Source of the DNA: Erigeron canadensis
Lineage: Eukaryota > Streptophyta > Magnoliopsida > Asterales > Asteraceae
Length of the DNA: 64,000 nt
NCBI RefSeq assembly: GCF_010389155.1
Contig: NC_057764.1
Span: 4,898,001 to 4,962,000 of the forward strand
Direction: 5' to 3'
Shown here: in pieces, positions 1-8,179 of the stretch
Position numbering within the stretch: position 1 is the stretch's first letter
How the letters are laid out: every line of letters begins with the position of its first letter
The notes under the pieces: generated by a model
Databases searched by the model: none
Seen by the model: the letters and a program-made list of their open reading frames with translations, nothing else
Told to the model about the DNA's origin: nothing
Made by a program: the position numbers and the translations under genes

Positions 1-897
1 AGAAATATAAGTATATATGCATAAAATAGATTCAGTTTAATTTGGATATGAAGATCAAAGATTTATGTTTTCTCATACTCGTCTAGTCGTCTCCATCTCA
101 ATTCATCTGATTGAGAGTTCCTCATCCCCTGCGAACTTGGGTATTCTTCGATCAAACCAGATACGAGTATCTAATTTTCTATCAAATTAATATATGTGTT
201 TTCGTCATCCCTAAACTGACTTTTCTTTCAAAAAAAAATGAAGGTTGATTAAAGAATTAAGTGAGTTGTAGTACAAAATTCAATATAAGTAAGCATCACT
301 ATACTAAAAATTAATGTCTTGTTAGCTGTCTAAAACATTAATTAACAAATTAAACATTATCCCAAATCCTTAAGCAAACTTGTAAACTAGTCGAAACTCC
401 AAATATCCAACAAATTACAGCCCAACAATGCTTGAAGACAAAATATACAAGAATGGTAATTTGAAGATTAAGAAAAATGATCTTTGATTTGGTTGGGAAA
501 TGTAGCTAGAGCACATGGCATTCATGTGACCCCTACAATCCACATGCAATAAGAGAGTATTCCCCATGTTATTATGATCACTAATGGCAGCAGAAAGATT
601 AGGTCAAACCTAATAAACCTTGACTAAAATTTCGTTAAATTTGGGAACCACTCTACTCTATTCTACTTTTTGTCGGTCAATTATTTTAGATACTCTTCAA
701 CCTTATTTTAATGTAAAGTTGAAATAATTTGGATAAATAGCATAATAGATGTTGTCGTTCTTATAAGCATTATGGATTATTATTTAATAATTCTGTTTGT
801 AGATGTTGTTGCAATTAATTACTGTATCATGTATAATTTAATTAGTAGTTGAACACTGAAAGAAGACTCATGCAATGTAGCCACTTTCATCTTACTA
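1..897. other. Intergenic flank, no gene seen
   Basis: This is AT-rich sequence with no convincing coding frame, RNA gene or complete mobile element. It is the left chromosomal flank of the SINE and of the retrotransposon nest. The few open frames are short and show no recognisable motifs. Confidence 0.6.
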
Positions 898-911
898 ATT
901 AATGTATTTGA
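898..911. repeat. SINE target-site duplication, left copy
   Basis: ATTAATGTATTTGA is repeated exactly at 1147-1160 on the other side of the SINE. The lack of mismatches in 14 bp suggests a fairly recent insertion. Confidence 0.85.
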
Positions 912-1146
912 AGCCATTGGGGTATTAGCCCAGTGGTTAGGGGGTTTTCCACAAAGTGGTTTCCTCCTGCGGGTCTCAGGTTCGAATCCTACCACATGCA
1001 AATGTGGTGAGGGGGTTTTAGCAATGCTATACTCATCTAACACATGAGGAGCAAACCCTTTAGGACATTGCCAGGAGATGAACCGGCGTAGGCGCATCCG
1101 CGTGGGGGGTGTTAGCCATTTATCCATTACTGCCTTTCAAAAAAAA
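912..1146 (+). mobile_element. tRNA-derived SINE
   Basis: A RNA polymerase III promoter is visible: an A box TAGCCCAGTGG at 926-936 and a B box GGTTCGAATCC at 979-989. The body runs on for about 155 bp and ends in an A-rich tail (about 1139-1146). The element is flanked by a perfect 14-bp direct repeat, ATTAATGTATTTGA, at 898-911 and 1147-1160. That repeat is the target-site duplication left by LINE-mediated retroposition. The tail is short. The layout fits plant Au-type SINEs, but I cannot name the family. It is not a tRNA gene because the tRNA-like part does not fold into a full cloverleaf and lies inside a retroposed unit. Confidence 0.85.
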
Positions 1147-1160
1147 ATTAATGTATTTGA
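1147..1160. repeat. SINE target-site duplication, right copy
   Basis: Exact copy of 898-911, starting directly after the A-rich tail of the SINE. Confidence 0.85.
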
Positions 1161-1463
1161 CGGGCATGAACTAAATAGTAACGGGTTGGATAAAACATTT
1201 TTTCTAAACGAAATTTACTCGCGAATGAAAGGGGTTTTAACCTATGTTGTCTTAACTGAGTATGGGTTAGATCGAGAGCCAATAGATCTCCAATGTAAAA
1301 TTTCGTTGTAAAATCTTTATCGACCAAAAATCGATCTAAAGAGAAAAAATTCACTCAAATCTACTGAAATTATATGATGCATCATTCTTCTAACAAAACA
1401 TAACCTCCTTAATTATAAATATAATACACATCATATACATATCTTATGATTACATAGTAACAC
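1161..1463. other. Intergenic spacer
   Basis: This is AT-rich sequence between the SINE and element A. Its last five bases, AACAC (1459-1463), are the left target-site duplication of element A. I see no gene. Confidence 0.6.
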
Positions 1464-1925
1464 TATTGGAATCACGTTAGTGTGACCGTCACTGATCATG
1501 TGTCATTCCTGATATGATAATTGACGATAACTGAAATCCCTATGTCTTGTAAATATATAATGGGCTTATTTACTCTTAAAGACGTAGTATAAGGTTTCCC
1601 ATTAGGTGATTGTAAACTAAAAGGACTAATGATGCACACATTAAACACCAAAGGGGTTGAATGTGTAAATACTCTCCTTATAAATAGAGAGTCATTAACC
1701 CTAAGTTAAGGTTAATCCCAACACATAATAAACCCTAAAATTCGTGTGTGTATTCATCTCAAATTCGTGCATCATGTTCCAGTCGAATTACTCATCCCAT
1801 TATTACTCAATCACCTTGTTATGGGAACCCGAAATCAATAGAAATAATGCTTTAATGTTCATGCAGGTTCCACAGGACGATTGGGGATGTTTTATCACTC
1901 GAATCAAATCATGTTTATTCCAACA
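1464..1925 (+). repeat. Element A 5' LTR
   Basis: It matches 54127-54588. The first bases are TATTGGA, where the 3' LTR keeps the expected TGTTGGA. It ends TCCAACA, the inverted partner of the start. A TATA box (TATAAATA) lies at 1679-1686. The primer-binding site follows after two bases. Confidence 0.9.
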
Positions 1926-1927
1926 TG

Positions 1928-1940
1928 TGGTATCAGAGCC
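1928..1940 (+). other. Element A primer-binding site (initiator Met tRNA)
   Basis: TGGTATCAGAGCC is complementary to the 3' end of plant initiator Met tRNA, the usual minus-strand primer of plant copia elements. It lies two bases after the LTR. Confidence 0.9.
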
Positions 1941-2009
1941 ATGTTACGAGCTATAAGTCATGATTTGGTTTGAATTTGATGAATTTCGTGAACTAAAAAT
2001 CTGCAAAAT

Positions 2010-2410
2010 AAGAACTTCGTGTTGACGTCATCACGAACTAAAGCCCACTTCGTGCTGATGTCATCCTCACGCTAACGTCATCTCGTGCTGACGTCATCAT
2101 GGCTTCTGCCGCTCCTCGCGCTTACGTCATCATGAATTCGCGCTTACGTCATCACGAACTTATGCTTATGTCACCACGAACTTTAGCTTAATTTCATACA
2201 CGACTTATTGAAAACCCGTGCTTACGTCATCACGAGTTTATGACACCTTCGTGCTGACATCATCACGAATTTATGATATCTTCGTGCTTACATGTTCACG
2301 ACTTAGATGATGTTTTCGTGCCTATGTCATCACGACTTACTGATGTCTTCGTGCTTACATTATCACGAACTATTAGATGACTTCGTGCTTACTTTATCAC
2401 AAATTATTAC
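2010..2410 (+). repeat. Element A leader: array of palindromic CGTG..TGACGTCA..CACG units
   Basis: A degenerate unit is repeated about a dozen times, spaced roughly 25-45 bp. The best unit, 2016-2037, has outer arms TTCGTG and CACGAA around a TGACGTCA palindrome (2023-2030). TGACGTCA recurs at 2089-2096, and TTACGTCA and related variants occur in other units. The array lies between the primer site and gag, in the untranslated leader. TGACGTCA is a strong bZIP (C-box) binding site in plants. The units could also fold as RNA hairpins. Confidence 0.75.
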
Positions 2411-2605
2411 TTAAGTTTGTATCATACTGAAGATGATTTTAGTTGATGAATGTGTTCGTACTTACTATTTTACCCTATAATTTTGTGGCTGAATTTGTTT
2501 CTAATTTTTCAACAATAATTTTTTCCAAGATATTTTTGCCATAGGACATTAAGGGTAAAAATTTGTTGTAAAGTATTTTTCAAAAATAAGTTTTTCAAAA
2601 TTTTT

Positions 2606-2700
2606 TTGCCTTTAGCTCGATCCCAGCCAGGGGCTCTGCCCCTTAGACCTCGCTCCCAGCGGCGCTGCCCCCAGACCCCCGTAGTGTGTGGCGGCTTTGC
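2606..2700 (+). repeat. GC-rich palindromic patch in element A leader
   Basis: A GC-rich stretch of about 90 bp stands out in an AT-rich leader. It holds GGGGCTCTGCCCC (about 2630-2642), which is five paired bases on each side of a three-base loop, and a second GC-rich run ending in AGACCCCCG. It is not coding on either strand. A stable leader hairpin is likely, with no known function. Confidence 0.55.
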
Positions 2701-2724
2701 ACTAATGTACATAGTTTAATCATT

Positions 2725-2968
2725 TGTGCCCAAAGGTCAAATGTGATTTTCATGGTGCTATCGTTCTTTTCTTTTTGTATAATGAACACTAAGTATATTG
2801 ATTCTGCCCAAAGGTGATTTAATATATTTTGTGTGCTTAAAGGAACATTTTCATGCATAATATACACGATTCTTGATTTTGTGCGCAAAGGTCAAAAGAT
2901 AAGCGTTGTGTTGCATGAGCTAATGCTCATTTGTATTTAGATATTAGTTACTTCTGCCCAAAGGTGAT
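2725..2968 (+). repeat. About 77-bp periodic degenerate repeat in element A leader
   Basis: The word GCCCAAAGGT or a near copy starts at 2728, 2806, 2883 and 2956, a period of 73-78 bp. Flanking bases are partly shared (TTCTG before, GA or CA after). This looks like a decayed tandem array in the untranslated leader. Confidence 0.6.
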
Positions 2969-3284
2969 GTAAATTCTAAGTAGAGCCTTATGTTAACTTA
3001 TTGTTTTGGTGTTTACAATAGGTTACTTATCACTAGCTTCATTGATATAATGGTCTTAGTCTCATTATTCTTAGGAACATTACTTTAGCCTCTTACGTAT
3101 TTTAAGCATTACTTTAGTTCCATTATGTTTAGAGGCATTACTTAGTCTGCCTTAGTTATCTAATTATGTCATTATGAGGAACAATATTATTAGCCCTTAG
3201 TAATTTTAGGCAGAACTCTAGTTCCATTAATATTAGAATTAGTTGGTTTGCCTTAGATAACCAATTATGTCACTATAATCTTAT
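2969..3284 (+). other. Rest of element A leader up to the B insertion
   Basis: This is a non-coding AT-rich leader with loosely repeated phrases (GCATTACTTTAG, CAATTATGTCA). It ends in CTTAT (3280-3284), the left duplication of element B. The leader resumes at 49871 with similar phrases. Confidence 0.6.
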
Positions 3285-3875
3285 TGTTGAGTCCCAATGT
3301 AATTGTAAATTTAATGATGACAAATCTGATGTATAAACACTTAGTAATCTTAGAGTTCTTGTAATCTGATCTGGGTCAATCTAAGCTCACACAGTTTGCT
3401 ATCTGTCTCTGACCCAGATCATGCTTCATATGTTGTAATTGTTATATATTATGGAAGCTAGTATTATTCAAGCTGCATCAAAATGTAATAGCATTCAATC
3501 CAAGTCGAAGAGGAGGATTGAAGATAGAGGACTAGGCTGCGAGTGGAAGACAGCTTAGGACTACCAGTCTGCTTGGAGATACTTGTGCAGATTGGTGCTT
3601 TGACAAACAGCCCAATCTTTGCCTGACAATCAAGTGAAGATAACAACCTGAATTGAAGATAAAGACAAATGATGTGACTAGGATTATTCCTTGTATTCAT
3701 GTTGGTGGTTGCATTTACGTATGCGTGTCCATACAGCGATTGGTTGAAGAGAGAATGTGCAGTGGTACATGGGGACCACAAGTACAATGAAAGAGCATGA
3801 TCAAATATTACTCTGTCACCCAACCAGAGTGATTTACGTGGTTAAATTAGACACCAAGTGATGTAGAGCCTTCGC

Positions 3876-3883
3876 CTATAAAT
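3876..3883 (+). promoter_or_regulatory. Element B LTR TATA box
   Basis: CTATAAAT lies about 160 bp before the LTR hairpin. The same word sits at the same place in the element C LTRs and in the LTR fragment near 63.07 kb, so it is the likely core promoter of the genomic RNA. Confidence 0.7.
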
Positions 3884-4034
3884 GCTCCACTCCTTGACAA
3901 GCATAGGTGTGACATTCCTGAGAATCATTCTTCACTAAAGTTCTCTACTCTTATACACAGCTTAGTCTGTAGAAGATCAGCTTTGACTGAGTCTTCGTGA
4001 GTAGGAACTTATTGATTGTTGTTTGTCATTTCAA

Positions 4035-4079
4035 GGGTTGTTTAGATATCTATAGGCTATCTTGTTTCCGCAACAACCC
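4035..4079 (+). promoter_or_regulatory. Conserved LTR hairpin before the poly(A) signal (element B)
   Basis: GGGTTGTT (4035-4042) pairs perfectly with AACAACCC (4072-4079). An inner AGATA pairs with TATCT. The 3' side has an unpaired bulge ending TTCCGC. AATAAA follows within about 30 bp. The equivalent hairpin occurs in element C and at 63188-63241. In B's 3' LTR it is partly mutated. Confidence 0.65.
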
Positions 4080-4332
4080 AGTAATTCTTTATATAGATTA
4101 TATCTTGAATAAAGAATTACATTTGAAAACCAATCTGTGTCAAAGAATGTTTTATTTTCTGCTTTACTGTTTCATTGATTATGTTATTTAGTTTAAATAT
4201 TTACATTAACTGAATCTTTAAACTCTCTATAAAAGGGTGAAAAGATCGAGTAAAGTTGTATTCACCCCCCCCTTTACAACTGTTCTATGTATAATATACT
4301 CTGTATATTGCTACACCGTGGGACGTGTCAAT

Positions 4333-4344
4333 TGGTATCAGAGC
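4333..4344 (+). other. Element B primer-binding site
   Basis: TGGTATCAGAGC, complementary to initiator Met tRNA, lies two bases after the 5' LTR. The gag start codon follows at 4403. Confidence 0.9.
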
Positions 4345-4402
4345 AAGGGTTAAGAATTAACTTGGCTAGATCCTTACTCATTTATCTTTTAGTAAAGCAA
4401 TT

Positions 4403-4799
4403 ATGTCATCTTATGTTGATAATGGTTCATCGACTCGACCACCTATGTTTGACAAAGATGATTTAAGTGGGTGGAAAGGTCGTATGTCTTTGTTCATTGA
4501 ATCCATCGATAACAATATGCGTGACATCTTAAATGATGGTCCTTATGTTCCTACACAGACCCTTGTGGTTGACGCTATGGTCAGAGATGGTCAACCAACC
4601 ATACCTGCCACACTTAAATCCGTTGTTAAGGACAAGGCAGATTCTGGGGATGAGGATAGGAGATTGGCAAATCTGGATGTGAAGGCTAGAACTTTCATTG
4701 TCCAGGCTGTGCCCAAAGATATTTACCATTCTATTAAAATGTGCTCAACTGCTAAGAAAATGTGGGGTACTTTGTGTGTCATGTTTGAGGGTTGCTTTA
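4403..4799 (+). pseudogene. gag: Element B gag, N-terminal piece (split by C)
   Basis: This is the N-terminal part of the capsid-like protein. It begins with ATG at 4403, 58 bp after the primer site. The product begins MSSYVDNGSSTRPPMFD and includes the W-K-R capsid pattern (SGWKGRMSLFIES) and KKMWGTLCVMFEG, typical of the copia gag (UBN2-like) fold. The frame is open until element C interrupts it. The last five bases (CTTTA, 4795-4799) are duplicated at 29784-29788, where gag resumes. Codons read past 4800 belong to the C LTR. Gag would package element RNA in cytoplasmic particles, but this copy cannot make a whole protein. Confidence 0.85.
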
Positions 4800-5332
4800 T
4801 GTTAGGTCCAGTTTTTACTGGACTAGCTCCAGACTTGAAGACTGGAGTAATCCTAAAGATTTGTCCAGAAACTATGGAAGTCCAGTAAGCGTCTACTTGT
4901 ACATGAAATCTGGAGTCCTCCAGATTTGCTTATTGAACTTCACTCCAGTCCAAATCTACTCCACTGAAGAACATTCTCATTGAAGACAAAGTCTGAAGTT
5001 TGAAGAAGAAGACTGACATATGACGGAGCCCACTGGCAGGCTTACCAGATCAACAACTGGAGTCCTTGTCAGTGTTCTAGACCTTACAAGTCTGAACACT
5101 GATTACGAGGAATTGACTTTATGCCTTTACACGCTTTTACCCGGATATCTCTTTTGTCCCTTGTAAAGGTTTTACACGCGTGTAAAGGTGGTTGGCTAAA
5201 AGGTGACAAGTCACTATCAATGTGACTTTATCCTTGTACTTTTAGTATTGCCTTTAAAGAAAATACCTAAGTTCGTTAAATGCTCCCAACCACATTTGTA
5301 CGGCAAAATAATCACTGTAGAGATTATTTTGC

Positions 5333-5340
5333 CTATAAAT
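5333..5340 (+). promoter_or_regulatory. Element C LTR TATA box
   Basis: CTATAAAT lies upstream of the conserved LTR hairpin, in the same arrangement as element B and the LTR near 63 kb. Other copies of C show the same site, with one base lost in the 17257 LTR. Confidence 0.7.
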
Positions 5341-5483
5341 ACTAAGTCATTTTCCTCTTTCAAATTACTTATGCAATTTGGTGAACTTGTCTAAATATTC
5401 TCGATCCAAACAGTTATACTTCACAACTTTAAGTATTTCGATCAAGAAGATTATTTAGCAAGTATAGATCACTTGTAATTCAT

Positions 5484-5534
5484 AAGGTTGTTTAGATACT
5501 TACCTTGGTATTATCTAGGTTCCGCAACAACCTT
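5484..5534 (+). promoter_or_regulatory. Conserved LTR hairpin before the poly(A) signal (element C)
   Basis: AAGGTTGTT (5484-5492) pairs perfectly with AACAACCTT (5526-5534). Directly inside, TAGATA pairs with TATCTA. The 3' strand carries an 8-base bulge, GGTTCCGC. AATAAATAAA follows about 20 bp later. The position fits the R region of the LTR, so the hairpin may be at both ends of the RNA. Confidence 0.7.
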
Positions 5535-5749
5535 GTATTTTGTTTATACATCAATAAATAAAATACACATTGAAAATTACTTTCGTGTTCCACCTTTATT
5601 TAACTTGCTTATTTATTGCTTAAGTCTTGTATTTACTTATTTATATTCTTGCATTTATATTTACGTAAATACTAGTCCTCATCTAGTGCATACTTGACTT
5701 GTTGTATTTTACACTCGTGGGTTAAACCATCGGTGAGGGACTTCACAAT

Positions 5750-5761
5750 TGGTATCAGAGC
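5750..5761 (+). other. Element C copy 1 primer-binding site
   Basis: TGGTATCAGAGC, complementary to initiator Met tRNA, lies two bases after the LTR. Confidence 0.9.
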
Positions 5762-5798
5762 AGGTCGCTAAAATAATTGCTAGATCTGCTATTAACTG

Positions 5799-8171
5799 AT
5801 GGCAATCCCAGAAAATACACAAGGTGTTGGATCCGACTCTAATGAAACTAATGCTAATATTGACCCTCCTGTTTCACCTCGTAATGTTAACAATAATCCA
5901 CCACCTCCTCCTCCTCTTGTTTCTCCACATGTGCATGTGCATTATTCTAATACTCCCTGTCCCAAATTCAGTGGGATTGATGAGGAATTTAGTACGTGGA
6001 AAGCAAGAGTTTTACTTCATGTTACTGGTATTGATAGGAATATGTTAAAAACTTTAAATTAAGGACCTTATATTCCTAGAAATCCTATTAATCCAATCCT
6101 TGATCCAAGTGGTTCAAGGACTGGGAGGGAAAAGAGAGAAGAACATTGGTCTGAAGAGGAGAGGAGACTTGTATCTCACGATACACTTCTCAGAAACATG
6201 ATCCTCGGGGCTGTTCCAGAAACTCTTATTCCCACACTAATTCTTTATCCCAATGCGAAAGTATTATGGGATGAATTAATTAACCAGTATGAAGGAGGTG
6301 ATGTAACTGTTAGCACCAGAAAGGTTTCTTTAAATAAGAAGTATGAGTCATTTTTTGCTTTGCCCAATGAATCATTAACTGGTACTTATACTAGATTCAT
6401 GTCAGTTGTAAACCAGTTAAGGGCTCTTGGTGTCAATAAAGACAAGGATATACTTCTGGAAAAGTTTTGTGATATTCTTCCCACTAAATGGTCTCATATG
6501 ATTTTGGTTTTAAGACAAGGAAAAACACTTCACACACATACACTTTCAACTCTGTATGGTGCTTTTAGATTTACTGAAGAAAACCAAGCTTAAAGAATTG
6601 AGGCTGAAAAAGATGCTTTAAACCATGCATCAGACCATGCTGCTGTGACCAGTCATTCTGGGCCACCATGTGCAGCCTTATTATCTTCAGAGAATATATT
6701 CTCAATGAAGAAGGTGATGTCTGATCTTATGGAGTCTGGAGTTACTAATAACATCTCTCCAGATTGTGAGGAAGATGACAGTGATGATCTGATGGCCATG
6801 ATTGCTAAAACATTTAACCGTTTCAAAGCAAGAGCCAATAGACCCACTGGACACAATGCACCCAGTTCTTCCACTGATAAGACCAATTTGACATGCTTTA
6901 AGTGTGGCTGAAAAGGTCATTTCATGAAAGAGTGAAAGTCCAGTCATTATATCTCACAATCTGGTCCACCAACTTCTTATAACAAGCTTGAAGATAATTA
7001 TAAGCATAAATACAAAAAGCTTAAGGCTCAGATTGCACTTATGGCACAACAAATGGAAAATAACAATTATAATAAGTGCATGGTTGCTGAAGAAGAATGG
7101 ATTCCCTCTGATGACTCATCAGTCGATGAAGAGGATGAAAGAGATTGTTGTTATATGGCTCTGGCTAATGAAGAGCATCTTGTGAAGGATGATGTCACAT
7201 CTGGCATATGGGTAGACATTGTGATCAAGAAGGTTAGTGATTATGATAAAGAAACCGATCCAGAATTGAAACTAGATATTGCTGAAGCTCTAAGTTCAGA
7301 TTTAAATTTTGTGGAAACTGTCAGATTTGATAGCTTAAATGGTATTGAAACCGATTCCTCAGAAAACTTTGTTTTAAAATCTAAACTAAAAGAACTTCAA
7401 GATATTGAACTGGCATTTCAAGCCCAGGTGTTGGTAACTTAACAACTTTGTCAAGAAAAAGAGGAATTAGAAAGAGTTTTCGAAAGTGAAAAACAAGTCG
7501 TAAAATCTTGGCTTGAAACCAAAAAACCCTATGATGCAGCAGTGAATCAATATCCATCACAAAAACGTGCATTTCAAGATGGAAACATTCATGTTGCTAC
7601 CTTAATTCCTGTACTTGATAAATTGCCAGAGAAGGCCCGTCCAGAAACAATTTATGATGAACCAACCACACCCAAGGCATGTATAATTCCAGCTGATATC
7701 CAAGTGGTTACTACTGGAGTACCCCAGATGACTGCTCCAGTCAAAAAGAAAGTCAAAAATTCTTTGCCACAAACTGCTTCCAAAAATTCCCAGATTAAGA
7801 AGAATCCCAGTCCTCCTTCTAAGCCGAAAATCCAGTCATCTGGAAAGGCTAAGGAGCCATCTGAAAATGAAATTTTGTTAAGGTTGGAAAGCTAGTTTCA
7901 ACTACTGGCTCGTCAAGTTCAAAGTTGTAATGCAAGACTGAACAATTTTGAGGGTACTTCATCTAGTCCAAAACAAATTTCAAAACCGTTTTCCAAGAAA
8001 AATAAAAATGTCTCTTCCAAAGAGAAAAAGAAAAAGGTTTCTGAACTATCTGTTCCAATAATTTTTGATAAACCCAATGTCGAAAAACGTGAACTCGACC
8101 AGATACCAACAGGGGTCCACAAGGCTGGATCCAAAGAACCCATCAGTCGATGGGTTCCCAAATCTAACTAA
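5799..8171 (+). pseudogene. gag: Element C copy 1 gag, one frame with six in-frame stops
   Basis: This is a capsid and nucleocapsid polyprotein. ATG at 5799 lies 37 bp after the primer site. The same frame runs to the natural TAA at 8169-8171, about 790 codons, without a frameshift. It is broken by stops at about 6060, 6591, 6909, 6933, 7440 and 7893. Copy 2 has sense codons at all six sites (GAA, CAA, AGA, TGC, GAA, CAG). Parts in order are a Pro-rich N-terminus, a copia capsid domain (about residues 50-270), a zinc knuckle near residue 365 that two of the stops hit, an acidic stretch, a probable coiled coil (about 490-580) and a Lys/Ser-rich tail ending RWVPKSN. Pol follows in the -1 frame. 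Confidence 0.85.
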
Positions 8172-8179
8172 CTAATCTG

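Larger units (their letters stand above)
3285..4330 (+). repeat. Element B 5' LTR
   Basis: It starts TGTTGAG and ends TGTCA. It has an 11-bp inverted pair, GATCTGGGTCA (3368-3378) and TGACCCAGATC (3410-3420), a TATA box at 3876-3883, a hairpin at 4035-4079 and a poly(A)-type AATAAA just after that hairpin. The matching 3' LTR is 48821-49865. Confidence 0.93.
4800..5747 (+). repeat. Element C copy 1, 5' LTR
   Basis: It starts TGTTAGG and ends TTCACA. The first 200 bp are full of CTGGAG/CTCCAG palindromes: TCCAGT/ACTGGA (4807-4822), CTCCAG/CTGGAG (4827-4847) and 10-bp arms AAATCTGGAG/CTCCAGATTT (4906-4927). A TATA box lies at 5333-5340, the conserved hairpin at 5484-5534 and AATAAA soon after. 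Confidence 0.93.

Noticed and set aside
926..990. tRNA gene candidate
   Set aside because: The pol III boxes belong to a SINE with an A-rich tail and a 14-bp duplication; no complete cloverleaf is formed.
2010..2410. CRISPR-like array
   Set aside because: Units are degenerate palindromes without unique spacers of constant length, in a plant retrotransposon leader.
2509..2888. Two minus-strand open frames
   Set aside because: They read through the GC-rich patch and periodic repeats of a retrotransposon leader and show no protein motifs.
3464..3823. 119-codon minus-strand frame, repeated at 49000-49359
   Set aside because: It is inside both LTRs of element B, so its duplication is due to the LTR and not to a gene family.
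4792..4983. Short plus-strand frame that recurs near 17.3 kb
   Set aside because: It is LTR sequence of element C read in a chance frame; in one place it is read through N.
6653..6947. Minus-strand frames over gag (also 19090-19381)
   Set aside because: They are shadows of the zinc-knuckle region of gag, which is better supported on the plus strand.
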